From Riptortus pedestris (Eukaryota > Arthropoda > Insecta > Hemiptera > Alydidae): a stretch of 64,000 nucleotides of DNA. The position numbers were made by a program, and so were the translations under genes. The notes beneath the pieces are model-generated. The model was not told the origin of the DNA. It saw only the letters and a list, made by a program, of their open reading frames with translations, and did no database searches. How positions within the stretch are numbered: position 1 is the stretch's first letter; every line of letters begins with the position of its first letter. The stretch covers positions 73,403,001 to 73,467,000 of the forward strand of contig CM032232.1 in NCBI GenBank assembly GCA_019009955.1, given 5' to 3'. Below are positions 36,589 to 47,182 of this stretch, one piece after another.

Positions 36589-38028
36589 ACGATTCCTCTG
36601 CAACCCATACGACTATTCTGTACGATGGGTACAGTCGAATGGTTCCTCTGCAACCCATACGACTATTCTGTACGATGGGTACAGTCGTATGGTTCCTCTG
36701 CAACCCATACGACTATTCTGTACGATGGGTACAGTCGTATGGTTCCTCTGCAACCCATACGACTATTCTGTACGATGGGTACAGTCGTATGGTTCCTCTC
36801 CAACCCATACGACTATTCTATTCGATGGGTACAGTCGTATGGTTCCTCTCCAACCCATACGACTATTCTGTACGATGAGTACATTCGTATGGTTCCTCTC
36901 CAGACCCATACGACTATTCTGTACGATGGGTACATTCGTATGGTTCCTCTGCAACCCATACGACTATTCTGTACGATGGGTACAGTCGTATGGTTCCTCT
37001 CCAACCCATACGACTATTCTGTTCGATGGGTACAGTCGTATGGTTCCTCTCCAACCCATACGACTATTCTGTTCGATGGGTACAGTCGTATGGTTCCTCT
37101 CCAACCCATACGACTATTCTGTACGATGGGTACAGTCGTATGGTTCCTCTCCAACCCATACGACTATTCTGTACGATTGGTACAGTCGTATGGTTCCTCT
37201 GCAACCCATACGACTATTCTGTACGATGGGTACAGTCGTATGGTTCCTCTCCAACCCATACGACTATTCTGTACGATGGGTACAGTCGTATGGTTCCTCT
37301 CCAACCCATACGACTATTCTGTTCGATGGGTACAGTCGTATGGTTCCTCTCCAACCCATACGACTATTCTGTTCGATGGGTACAGTCGTATGGTTCCTCT
37401 CCAACCCATACGACTATTCTGTTCGATGGGTACAGTCGTATGGTTCCTCTCCAACCCATACGACTATTCTGTTCGATGGGTACAGTCGTATGGTTCCTCT
37501 CCAACCCATACGACTATTCTGTTCGATGGGTACAGTCGTATGGTTCCTCTCCAACCCATACGACTATTCTGTTCGATGGGTACAGTCGTATGGTTCCTCT
37601 CCAACCCATACGACTATTCTGTACGATTGGTACAGTCGTATGGTTCCTCTGCAACCCATACGACTATTCTGTACGATGGGTACAGTCGTATGGTTCCTCT
37701 CCAACCCATACGACTATTCTGTACGATGGGTACAGTCGTATGGTTCCTCTCCAACCCATACGACTATTCTGTACGATGGGTACAGACGTATGGTTCCTCT
37801 CCAACCCATACGACTATTCTGTACGATGGGTACAGACGTATGGTTCCTCTCCAACCCATACGACTATTCTGTACGATGGGTACAGACGTATGGTTCCTCT
37901 CCAACCCATACGACTATTCTGTACGATGGGTACAGACGTATGGTTCCTCTCCAACCCATACGACTATTATGTACGATGGGTACAGTCGTATGGTTCCTCT
38001 ACAACCCATACGACTATTCTGTACGATA
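36589..38028. repeat. 50-bp minisatellite, about 29 units
   Basis: The unit is 50 bp (one copy, 36880-36930, is 51 bp) and contains GTACAGTCGTATGG, TTCCTCTCCAA and CCCATACGACTATTCTGTAC. Each unit holds two inverted repeats: AGTCGTATGG against CCATACGACT around a 12-base loop, and CTGTAC against GTACAG around GATGG. Units differ by a few diagnostic bases: G or C before CAACCC, A or T in GT[A/T]CGATG, GATTGG, and CAGACG in units 37781-37980. Because 50 is not divisible by 3 and the unit has no stop codon, all three forward frames stay open for 374-475 codons and encode the same 50-residue cycle. I do not call these frames as genes. Flanking DNA is unique. Confidence 0.95.
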
Positions 38029-38814
38029 ATTCGATCCCGAGCGATTCTCTAAACAAGGAACGGGTAAATATGTGCACTGTATATCTCATCCTTACTCAGA
38101 TGGCACTGTCCTAGAAATGTAAAATCCTCTGCAAAAATGATCAATATTGATAAGAAACGAGTTTTTTTAGCAGAACAAATTATGTTATATAATGTTCTTC
38201 AGATATCTGATAGTGAGTTTTTTCTATCACAATTGAATAAAGTGAATATATGAATAACTTATATTCCTTTTTTTTTAGAAATAATCAGAAAATTATTCTT
38301 TAAAAAAATAGTTAATATAAAAAGGCCATAGGAAATAGAGATGGTTATAATCATCTGTAACGTGACATAAGCAGCTGTATTGAAGTTTATTAAGGTGAAA
38401 TAGCTAGTGATATTAGCGGGAGAGGTATTTCTAGCTTATTTCTCGGAATACCGTCTGGAAGTTTTAATCTAACGAGGAAGTATATTTTTTTTTTAAAAAA
38501 AAAAGGTTTCCGATGAATAATTAAGATAAATCACCTAATCTACTATTTCCAATTAAAATCTTCAACAAAACAAAATTTACTATAGATTAATTAACACTAA
38601 TTTTAAAAGATCGCATATCTGAATAGATCCAGATTCCTTGAAGCAAATGGCGTCATAATTTTATTTTAACTTTTCTGAACTATAATGTATAGAGTACATC
38701 TGAAAATTCTCCCATTTTTCATATAATTTACTAGTTACTATTCTGTAGAACTTACTTATTATTCAATCTATTTGATAAAAATTTGACTTCATATTTGGGT
38801 TTCAACACTGAGGA

Positions 38815-38817
<3 letters not shown>
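38029..38817. other. no gene seen
   Basis: Unique AT-rich DNA with short poly-A and poly-T runs (38485-38505). Confidence 0.5.
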
Positions 38818-38867
<50 letters not shown>

Positions 38868-40812
38868 CTAGCTCAGATACCCGGCTTTCGCCCGGGAATT
38901 TCATTTGAGGCTGAATGGTGATGGTATTTTTTAGCAGGCTTTACATTGCACAATATTTTTGATATTTACCCATCCCAGTGTTTAGGATTGATACCCGTCG
39001 TTGCCGGTGATTTGCTAATAATAGAATTATTTGTTCGATAATTCTTCAGAGTCTTCGATATTTTTATATTTCCCGTTTCTTATACATGTAAATATGGTAA
39101 ATTTTTATTTCAGGCCTCCCTTATAACTCCCCTCCCGTCGAACCTAAAAATTTTAATATATAACTTATAATCATGGAAGAATTAATGCTAATTGACATAC
39201 CGAGTTTTGTTAAGTTCGGTTCAGCCGTTAGTCCCCGCTAAAGTTTTAACGTATAACTCATTTAAACTTAGGTATACGACAAAAGTGTATATAACAATAG
39301 TTACTCCAATATCAAAATAAACAACTTTTGTTATGTTTAATATTTGCGGAAATTCCCATAGGAAACGAAATATGGCTATTTTTAATTTCATGCTACCCTT
39401 ATAACCCCCACTCCTGCCCGTACATAGAAATGTTGGTATGGCTTATTATAATGAAGGCCTCACTGCTATACACATACCGAGTTTTATTTAGTTCGGTTGA
39501 GTCTTATTTGGCAAATAATATTGATTGACTCCCGCTATAATTTTTTAGCGTATAACGCATTTAAACTTTGGTATACGACAAAAGTGTATAGAACAAAAGT
39601 TACTCTAAATAACAAAATAAACAACTTTTGTTATGTACATATTTGCCGAAAAACCAATAGGGAAAAACGAAATATCGCTATTTCTAATTTCAGGCTTCCC
39701 TTATAACCCCCACTCCTGAACGTCTCATAGAAAATTAATATATAGCCTAAAGTCTAAGTTGGGTTAGTAGTAATATAACATACCAAGTTTCTTTAAATTC
39801 GGTTCAGCCGTTTTAGCGTGAAAAGGTAAACAAACAATGTTATGTGCATGTTTGTCGAAAAACAAATAGACAATGGAATATCGCGAATTTTGCTTTCAGG
39901 CCTCCCTTATAACCCCCACTCCCGTTTTAAACCTAAAAATTTTAATATAGCTTATAATCATGGAAGAATTAATGCTAATTGACACACCGAATTTTTTTAA
40001 GTTCGATTTAATCGTTAGCGCCCAATGAAATAGTTGACTCCCGCTTTAGTTTATAGTGTATATCTCGTTTATACTTTGTTAAAAAAACAAAAATGAATAT
40101 GACAAAAGTTACTATAAATAACAAAATAAACAATTTTTGTTATGTTCATATTTGCCGAAAAACGAATAGAAAAGGAAATACCGCTATTTTTAAATTCAGG
40201 CTTCCCTTATAACCCCCACTCCTGCCCGTCCCCTAGAAATGTTGGTATGGTTTGTTATAATGAAAGCGTTAGTTTTAATACAAATACCGAGTTTTATCTA
40301 TTTCGGTTGGGTCTTTTGTACCCAAATAAAATTGTTCACTTCCGCTATAGGTCTAACGCGTGTATCTCGTTTATAACTCGGTATACGATAAAAGTGTATA
40401 GAACAAAAGTTACTCTAAATAACAAAATAAACAACTTTTGTTATTTTCATATTTGCCGAAAAACCAATAGGAAAAGAAATATCGCTATTTTTAATTTCTG
40501 GCTTCCCTTATAACCCCCACTCCTGTTCATCTCAGAGGATATTAATATAGCCTAAAGTCTAAGTTGGGTTAGTAGTAATAAACATACAAAGTTAAAAAAA
40601 ATTCGTTAAAGCCGTTTATGCGTGAAAAGTAAACAAACAAAAACAAACAAACAAATAAACAAACAAACAAAAAACAAACAAACAAACAAACAGACACGAA
40701 AGAAACAAAATGCAGTTATGGTGTCTATGACATGTGAAACGAAAAGTTATCGTGAAATTTCGCGAAAAAAATCAATGTACAGACAGAGGTTACAATTTTA
40801 TATATATATAGA
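38868..40812 (-). mobile_element. non-autonomous Helitron (1.95 kb)
   Basis: The 3' end lies on the left (CTAGCTCAGATACCCGGC, with the hairpin slightly altered by an extra T) and the 5' end TC on the right at 40811-40812. Flanks are T and A, consistent with A/T insertion on the minus strand. Several diverged tandem units of about 300 bp share CCCTTATAACCCCCACTCC. A (CAAA)n stretch at 40634-40690 marks the 5' region. Short open frames are repeats of the unit and not genes. Confidence 0.9.
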
Positions 40813-40816
40813 TATA

Positions 40817-40846
40817 TAGGGCATCCCAAGTTTCCGTGCCACTTCA
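40817..40846 (+). repeat. transposon end fragment (GGGTGTCCCAAGTTCC family)
   Basis: TAGGGCATCCCAAGTTTCCG with TGCCACTTC matches the ends at 24675 and 41057. It abuts the Helitron 5' end. Confidence 0.5.
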
Positions 40847-41056
40847 TATATGTTTTCGATCCGACACATAATAAAGAAGATATTTCGAATTTCGATTTTT
40901 CAAAATTCCTCCCCGCTAAATCCCTCCTCTCCAAATTCCGATTTCAGCCAGCCCTTAACGAATTTGATCTTTCTTTTTACATAAATCGCTTATATATCGA
41001 GTTTGGTAACTACTAAACAAAAACTAACGACATCTAGAGCGGTAACAGACATATTT
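40847..41056 (-). mobile_element. HINE-like fragment between two transposon end fragments
   Basis: GTTTTCGATCCGACACATAA through the C-rich block to TCTAGAGCGGTAACAGACAT matches the middle-right part of the family on the minus strand. Neither terminus is present. Confidence 0.7.
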
Positions 41057-41100
41057 ATAGGGTGTTCCAAGTTCCTGTGCCACCCCCCTTAAAGTCTCCA
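41057..41100 (+). repeat. transposon end fragment (GGGTGTCCCAAGTTCC family)
   Basis: TATAGGGTGTTCCAAGTTCC followed by TGTGCCACCCCCCTTAAAGT. Same orientation as the copy at 40817, so the pair directly flanks the HINE-like fragment. Confidence 0.5.
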
Positions 41101-41114
41101 ATTATTTTAATAAA

Positions 41115-41149
41115 CGCTGTAGTTTATTATAATTTAATAAACTACAGCG
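41115..41149. repeat. perfect 15-bp inverted repeat with 5-base loop
   Basis: CGCTGTAGTTTATTA, TAATT, TAATAAACTACAGCG. The arms match at all 15 positions. It lies just inside the preceding transposon end fragment. There is no T-run suggesting a terminator, and a cruciform or foldback origin is possible. Confidence 0.9.
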
Positions 41150-43178
41150 AAACTACTCCTAAATTAAATATACTTGTCTGGCAGGAAGACAAACTCATAC
41201 ATATCTAGAAGGATATTTCCAATAGCATTGGAAAAATTATTATAGCATTGACCAGTATGCTATTCTTATTAATAATAGATCAATATCTTCTTTCTTAAAA
41301 GAAGAGATTATCCGAAGAAATTTGTTAGATTTTACCACGTTAGTTGTTAGCTAAACATTTTTCTTTACAGGTTAAAAAATGCAGCTCTGATAAAATAAGA
41401 AAGGTCTTGTAGAAGAAATCCCTAAATATTCAAGTTATTAAAAAGAGCACTTTAAAAAAAATTATTTTATATCTTCTTATTTCGTTTCTATTCAGTAAAA
41501 TTCTAAATTTGACTCAGTAGAGCATGCAGATTCATGTTATTTAAGATGTAATTCTACAAATTACCTAAGGAAAAAAAATTGAAGTGTCCTTTTACCCAGA
41601 GATCTACTGTACAGGAATATTCCTTAATTTTGCCAACGCACCTACTGTTTTATTTTTGTAATTGAAGTCGACGCATCCATAAAATGGACGACTCCCTCTC
41701 TGGAAATATCCTGGCATAACAACAGGTACAAACTCTCATCATACCGTGAGTCAAAAATGATCATAAACAAAAAAAAAAAAAAAAAGAAGGAAATATACAG
41801 TAAAAAAAGCATGAAACGTAGCTCAGCCTTTCGGTAACATTTCCCGAGATAATGAAAAAGCGTTAATTAAACCTGTAGGAAAACTGGGAGAGAGATAAGG
41901 GCATTAGTGAGGGGAGAACAATGGCGTGTATATCGTCGGAGAGAGACATGGCAGGGCGGGACAATAAAAAACAGGCGGGTTTTCTCTTTTTTACTCTAGA
42001 GAAAGGGGCAGAATTAACAGAGCGTTATTGCTGTGGCATCTAGAAAAGGGAGGCTAAACAGACAACAATGCCGGGACATTCCAGACTGCGGGGGAACTGA
42101 AGTCGGGGTAGTTTGGAACAATAGCCTCCCCTATTTCCAGCAAAGGTTTCTCGCTCCTGTCATCTCTTTCATATAATCTAATGTATATTATAAATCTGTT
42201 GGGGGATTGAGCGCATTTCATCCAATTTGGTCTTTCCTTCATTATTACACTCTGTTATAGATGCTTTCTTCTCATACCATCTCATTTAGGCGTCACGATA
42301 CAGAAATGTCACAAGCTATTAGGTCTACTTTTAAAATTAGAATAAATTTCCCTTTAAAGAAATATAGTGAATTTTCCCTTAGAAAACATTATAGCAGGTG
42401 GATCCATTTAACAAATTTTGTATACTATTTACCTAATTACAAATCAAAGGATGAGAGTAAAGTAATATGTGAATGTCAAATAGACCCAATACTATGCTCA
42501 GAGTGGACTAACAGAATTAAATTAAATGTAACTCAGGCGCCAGTTCAAACATTTCCCGGTCGGATCCTAACATTAATCAACAGACCTTGGACTAATCAAC
42601 ACTTGGAGGAAAATTGCTCTATAATTTGGCTGCGAGATAACTTCGGGTCATTATGTATCAACGCCTGATTGGAGTTATATCAACCTTGCCGCTCTGAAAA
42701 GCTTCCTCACAAAAGCTGCTCCAAATAAACGTTTTGGAGGGTTGTAAAATTTCTGCTAGACTCAGTATAAATATGCCAAAATAACTTGCCCGGTCCACAA
42801 ATGTGTGAATTTCAGAAGCTGTAGGTGGTCTTTTTAGAGGCATTAAGCGGGACCCTTCTCTATACCGACTTGTCTATAACAGTTCTGTCAGAAATGATCT
42901 AATAATCTATACCACTTCGTTCAAATATGACAATGGTCGTCTCATTTTAAATGGTATGATTATCTGAAGTTCTGAGGGAAGCTAGTGTGTAGGATTCTCC
43001 CCCCTCCCATTCAAGGGGTCCGGAGGGGTTGGTGAGGGTCAGACGGCTAGGTACCCCTTCATGAGTTTCCTTCATCTTCGTGACGCACGCAAACGTGCAT
43101 AAAAATGCCCAAGTAGCCCACTTCGTTTTTAAAAACTTGCATTTTTCTCATTTAAAACGAAATCCAGTAGCTTACAGT
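41150..43178. other. no gene recognised
   Basis: About 2 kb of mostly unique DNA. GC-richer blocks lie at 41870-42240 and 42950-43090. The frame 42261-42668 (135 codons, plus) and the minus frame 42054-42242 have no motif I recognise. Confidence 0.4.
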
Positions 43179-43301
43179 TTTAGCAGATTTCCCTTAAGGG
43201 AAATCAGCCTTTGAGGCTGTACTCAGGACGGAATATTCGAAATTTTTCTTCAAATGTCCATCGATCCTACCTAGTAGATGACGAAAATGAGGTCCGTTCA
43301 A

Positions 43302-43366
<65 letters not shown>
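43179..43366 (+). mobile_element. HINE-like element, left part (split copy)
   Basis: Starts TTTAGCAGATTTCCCTTAAG and runs through the left block into (TA)n at 43306. The right part resumes at 44859. A mariner derivative and a Helitron separate the two. Confidence 0.9.
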
Positions 43367-43367
<1 letters not shown>

Positions 43368-43816
43368 GAAGGCGTATTGAAAAGTAAGGTCTCCTAATTT
43401 TTTTTCATAGAAAATTTAATTCATTTACAACTTTGGTTACATCGTTGGAAGGCGACCACCCTACTCAATGGATTCGGCTGGGATATCATCGACCACCCTC
43501 CTTACAGCCCGGACCTTGCCCCCAGCGACTACCACTTGTTTCCCGCTCTCAAGAAACACCTTGGGGGACAGAAATTCAAGTCAGATGAGGAAGTTCAAGA
43601 AGCAGTCGTCAGTTGGCTTCGTGACGCGGCGGGAGAGTGGTACGGCACCGGCATTAAAAAGCTGGTAAACAGAATGCAAAAAGTTATTGATCGTCAAGGC
43701 GAATATGTAGAAAAATAGGTAAATATTCAACCCTTCCAACGATGTAACCAAAGTTGTAAATAAATTAAATTTTCTATGAAAAAAAAATAGGAGACCTTAC
43801 TTTTCAATACGCCCTC

Positions 43817-43817
<1 letters not shown>
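43367..43817 (+). mobile_element. mariner deletion derivative with 85-bp inverted repeats
   Basis: The left repeat 43367-43451 starts CGAAGGCGTATTGAAAAGTA, and the right repeat 43733-43817 reads CGAGGGCGTATTGAAAAGTA on the other strand. They match with about four differences over 85 bp. TA lies on both sides within a (TA)n tract. Length is 451 bp against about 1.3 kb for a full mariner. Right after the left repeat is the coding end of a transposase (next entry), so the element has lost its 5' two-thirds. Confidence 0.92.
43446..43718 (+). pseudogene. mariner transposase, C-terminal fragment
   Basis: The open frame reads WKATTLLNGFGWDIIDHPPY, then SPDLAPSDYHLFPALKKHLG, ending EYVEK and TAG at 43716-43718. 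'HPPYSPDLAPSDYHLF' is the signature around the third catalytic acidic residue of mariner transposases; the family is D,D34D. The DNA-binding N-terminus and the first two catalytic aspartates are absent, so no activity is possible. There is no in-frame ATG at the start. The intact C-terminal reading frame and well-matched ends suggest a relatively young deletion derivative. Confidence 0.9.

Positions 43818-43871
<54 letters not shown>
43818..43871. repeat. (TA)n between mariner and Helitron insertions
   Basis: The remaining piece of the HINE-like core, left between the two inserted elements. Confidence 0.9.
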
Positions 43872-43872
<1 letters not shown>

Positions 43873-44858
43873 TAGCTCAGATACCCGGCTTCGCCCGGGA
43901 ATTGATTTGAGGCTGAATGGTGATGGTATTTTTTTGGCAAGGCTTTAATTTGCAAATATTTTGACATTTACCCGTCCCAGTTTTTAGGGTTAATGGCCGT
44001 TGTTGGCATTTGTTAATAATAAAATTAATTTTTTATGTAAGTCTTCACTGTCCTCGAAATTGTCATATTTCCCGTCTCTTGTGCATTATGCATAGATTTC
44101 AGTTATTCCCGCTTTAGTTTATAGTGTATATCTCGTTTATACTTTGTTAAAAGACAAAAATGAATATGACAAAAGTTACTCTAAATAACAAAATAAACAA
44201 CTTTTGTTATGTTCATATTTGCCGAAAAACGAATAGAAAACGAAATACCGCTATTTTTAAATTCAGGCATCCCTTACAACCCCCACTCCTGCCCGTCCCT
44301 AGAAATCATGGTATGGCTTGTTATAATGAAAGCGTTAGTGCTAATACACATACCGAGTTTTATTTATTTTGGTTGGGTCTTTTGTCCCAAATAAAATTGT
44401 TCACTTCCGCTATAGGTTTTAGCGTATATCTCGTTTATAATTTGGTATAAGAAAAAAGTGTATATAACAAAAGTTACTCTAAATAACAAAATAAACAACT
44501 TTTGTGATGTTTATATTTGCCAAAAAAAACATTAGGAAACGAAATACCCCTATATTTATTTTCTGGCCTCCCTTATAACCCCCGCTCCTGTTCGTCTTAG
44601 AGAATTTTAGTATAGCCTAAAGTCTAAGTTGGGCTAGTTGTAATATACATACCAAGTTTCATAAAATTCGGTTCAGCCGTTTATGCGTGAAAAGGTAACA
44701 AACAAACAAACAAACAAACAAACAAACAAACATACACGAAAGAAACAAAATGCAGTTATGGTGTCTATGACATGTGAAACGAAAAGTTATCGTGAAATTT
44801 CGCGAAAAAAATCAATGTACAGGCAGAGGTTACAATATTATATATATATATATATAGA
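43872..44858 (-). mobile_element. non-autonomous Helitron (0.99 kb) inside a HINE-like core
   Basis: The left side is the 3' terminus (CTAGCTCAGATACCCGGC, then TTCGCCCGGG of the hairpin). The right side is the 5' terminus, TC read on the minus strand at 44857-44858. Flanks fit A/T insertion. It shares about 200 bp of 3' sequence with 46096-47182 and has fewer of the approximately 300-bp internal units than the long copies. A (CAAA)n lies near 44700-44730. Confidence 0.9.
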
Positions 44859-45350
44859 TATATTTGTCTGTTGCCGCTCTAACGGTCGCAATTTTTGTTT
44901 GATCGTTACCAAACTCGATATTTAGTCTTTTTATGTAAAAATAAAGATCAATTTCGTTAACAGCTGAAATCGGACTAGTAGGAGGGGGGTTTAGAGGGGA
45001 GGATTTTCGAAAATTCGAATTATCTCCGTTACTATACGTCAGATTGAAAAGTTGTATATAATCAATCTTATTGCAAATTTACTATAAATATTGTTCTATA
45101 CATTTATTCTGTATCTTGAATATTAACCGAGATATTTGCATTTGTATTCTGTGTGTGATCGGCAGGAGTCGGCTATGTTCGGGACTTTCCGCCGAGAGCT
45201 CTGGCGGCCGTTTCCGTAACTATTCGTCCCTCTTGAATAGGTTTAGAGATACTTTTACTTTTACAGTTGTTATTGGGCAGATTTATCTACTGTATAACTT
45301 CACATGGGAAATCTGCTTAGTTTACGCAGCCCCTGCGTGACGGACTTTTT
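44859..45350 (+). mobile_element. HINE-like element, right part (split copy), subtype B
   Basis: Resumes at TATTTGTCTGTTGCCGCTCT, runs through the G-rich block and TTCCGCCGAGAGCTCTGGCG, and ends GGGAAATCTGCTTAGTTTAC, then CGCAGCCCCTGCG and TGACGGACTTTTT. Both termini of the host copy are therefore well preserved. Confidence 0.9.
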
Positions 45351-45429
45351 CTTCCTGAATTGGAATGAGATAGAAATGTCAAATAATGTTATTAATCAAA
45401 TGATATTACTTGTTAAATTGTGTGTGTGT

Positions 45430-45825
45430 CACATGAAAATAGCTTTAATGAAACATAACAATAATTGTAATAACACACAACAATAAAAATTGTAACATAA
45501 TAAAATAACAATAGCATAATAGTTTTCATACAACATGAAAATAGTGTTAATAAAATATAACAATAGTTGTAACATAATATAATAGCTGCAGTATAATAAT
45601 TATAATATAGTTCAACAAACAAAAGATAATAAACTATAGATATACAAAAACATATGGCTGTGACCCTGCTCAGTGTAAACAGACTAGGGAAGGTTATATA
45701 ACCAGTATTCCTAATGTAGCCAGAAGTGCAAGACATTATGTACAATAGTTTTTAAGTATCTTTAGTCTTGCTAAGTAAAAATAAGATAAGCACCTCCTTT
45801 CACACTCTAGTTTAATAAAAATGTG

Positions 45826-45890
<65 letters not shown>

Positions 45891-46020
45891 AGTACCTGCA
45901 TTTTTATTGTCATGAAAAAGAGAAAATACATATTCTCGAAATATTGACATAAACTAAGGTTTTTTCACCAACATTGACCAAAATTCCTAAAAAACATTAA
46001 CAACACCATATATAAATATA
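45430..46020 (+). repeat. dispersed repeat with AACAATA-rich tandem and Penelope-like end, copy 1
   Basis: An irregular tandem of ATAACAATAATTGTAACA-type units (45440-45610), then CAAAAGATAATAAACTATAG, AGTTTTTAAGTATCTTTAGT, a (TA)n at 45830-45885 and AGAGAAAATACATATTCTCG with GAAATATTG. It corresponds in order to 61620-62265. The hammerhead-like segment is degraded here. Confidence 0.7.
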
Positions 46021-46051
46021 ACCTGGTCGAAAAGATCAACACAATTATATG

Positions 46052-46095
<44 letters not shown>

Positions 46096-46096
<1 letters not shown>

Positions 46097-47125
46097 TAGC
46101 TCAGATACCCGGCTTCGCCCGGGAATTGATTTGAGGCTGAATGGTGATGGTATTTTTTTGGCAAGGCTTTATTTTGCACACTATTTTGACATTTACCCGT
46201 CCCAGTGTTTAGGGTTTATACCCGTTGTTGGCATTTGTTAATAATAAAATTATTTTTTTATGTAAGACTTCACTGTCCTCCATATTGTCATATTTCCCGT
46301 CTCCTGTGCATTATGCATAGATTTCAGTTATTAAGGACAAAATATTAACATAGATTTGAATTAATTTTTCCAGGTGAGGTACGTGGTAGTTCATATTGGA
46401 ATGAATTGTTGAGCATATGAATATTTCTACGCAAATTACTTGCTCCACACATTGTTCCTGGAGAAATGTAAAAAAAAAAAAAGTTAATCTAAATAACAAA
46501 GTAAACAACTTTTGTTATGTGCATGTTTGTCGAAAAGAAATAGACAATAGAATATCGTGAATTTTTATTTCAGGCCTCCCTTATAACCCCCACTCCCGTT
46601 CTAACCTAAAAATTTTTATATAGCTTATGATCATGGAAGAATCAATTAGCATTAAGACATACCGAGTTTTTTTAAGTTCGGTTTAATCGTTAGCGCCCAA
46701 TGAAATAGTTGACTCCCGCTTTAGTTTATAGTGTATATCTCGTTTATAATTCGGTATACAAAAAAAGTGTATATAACAAAAGTTATTCTACATAACAAAA
46801 TAAACAACTTTTGTCATGTTTATATTTGCCAAAAAACCAATAGGAAACGAAATATCACTATTTTTAATTTCTGGCTTCCCTTATAACCCCCACTCCTGTT
46901 CGTCTCAGAGGATATTAATATAGCCTAAAGTCTAAGTTGGGTTAGTAGTAATATACATACCATGTTTCATAAAATTCGGTTCAGCCGTTTATGCGTGAAA
47001 AGGTAACAAACAAACAAACAAACAGACACGAAAGAAACAAAATGCAGTTATGGTGTCTATGACATGTGAAACGAAAAGTTATCGTGAAATTTCACGAAAA
47101 AAATCAATGTACAGACAGAGGTTAC

Positions 47126-47182
<57 letters not shown>
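46096..47182 (-). mobile_element. non-autonomous Helitron (1.09 kb)
   Basis: CTAG with hairpin on the left and TC (minus strand) at about 47181-47182. It is inserted in a (TA)n that continues on both sides. The 3' 200 bp match 43872-44858, but about 150 bp near 46325-46470 have no counterpart there. (CAAA)n is at about 47005-47023. The right end could shift by 6 bases because of repeated GATATA. Confidence 0.88.

Noticed and set aside
36763..37004. Minus-strand open frames in the minisatellite
   Set aside because: Shadows of the same stop-poor repeat unit, present in only part of the array.
36589..38028. Regular repeats suggestive of a CRISPR array
   Set aside because: The 50-bp units are contiguous with no spacers, and the sequence is eukaryotic; it is a minisatellite.
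39328..40513. Short plus-strand frames inside Helitrons (also 32401-32595 and 44160-44450)
   Set aside because: Similar peptides recur because they are translations of the approximately 300-bp internal unit. No Rep or helicase motifs are present.
42261..42668. Plus-strand 135-codon frame
   Set aside because: Balanced composition but no motif, promoter or splice signal that I could identify, so it stays a possibility only.
45413..45745. Minus-strand 110-codon hydrophobic frame resembling a membrane protein
   Set aside because: It derives from the AACAATA-type tandem repeat, and the equivalent at 61686-61901 differs in sequence and length.
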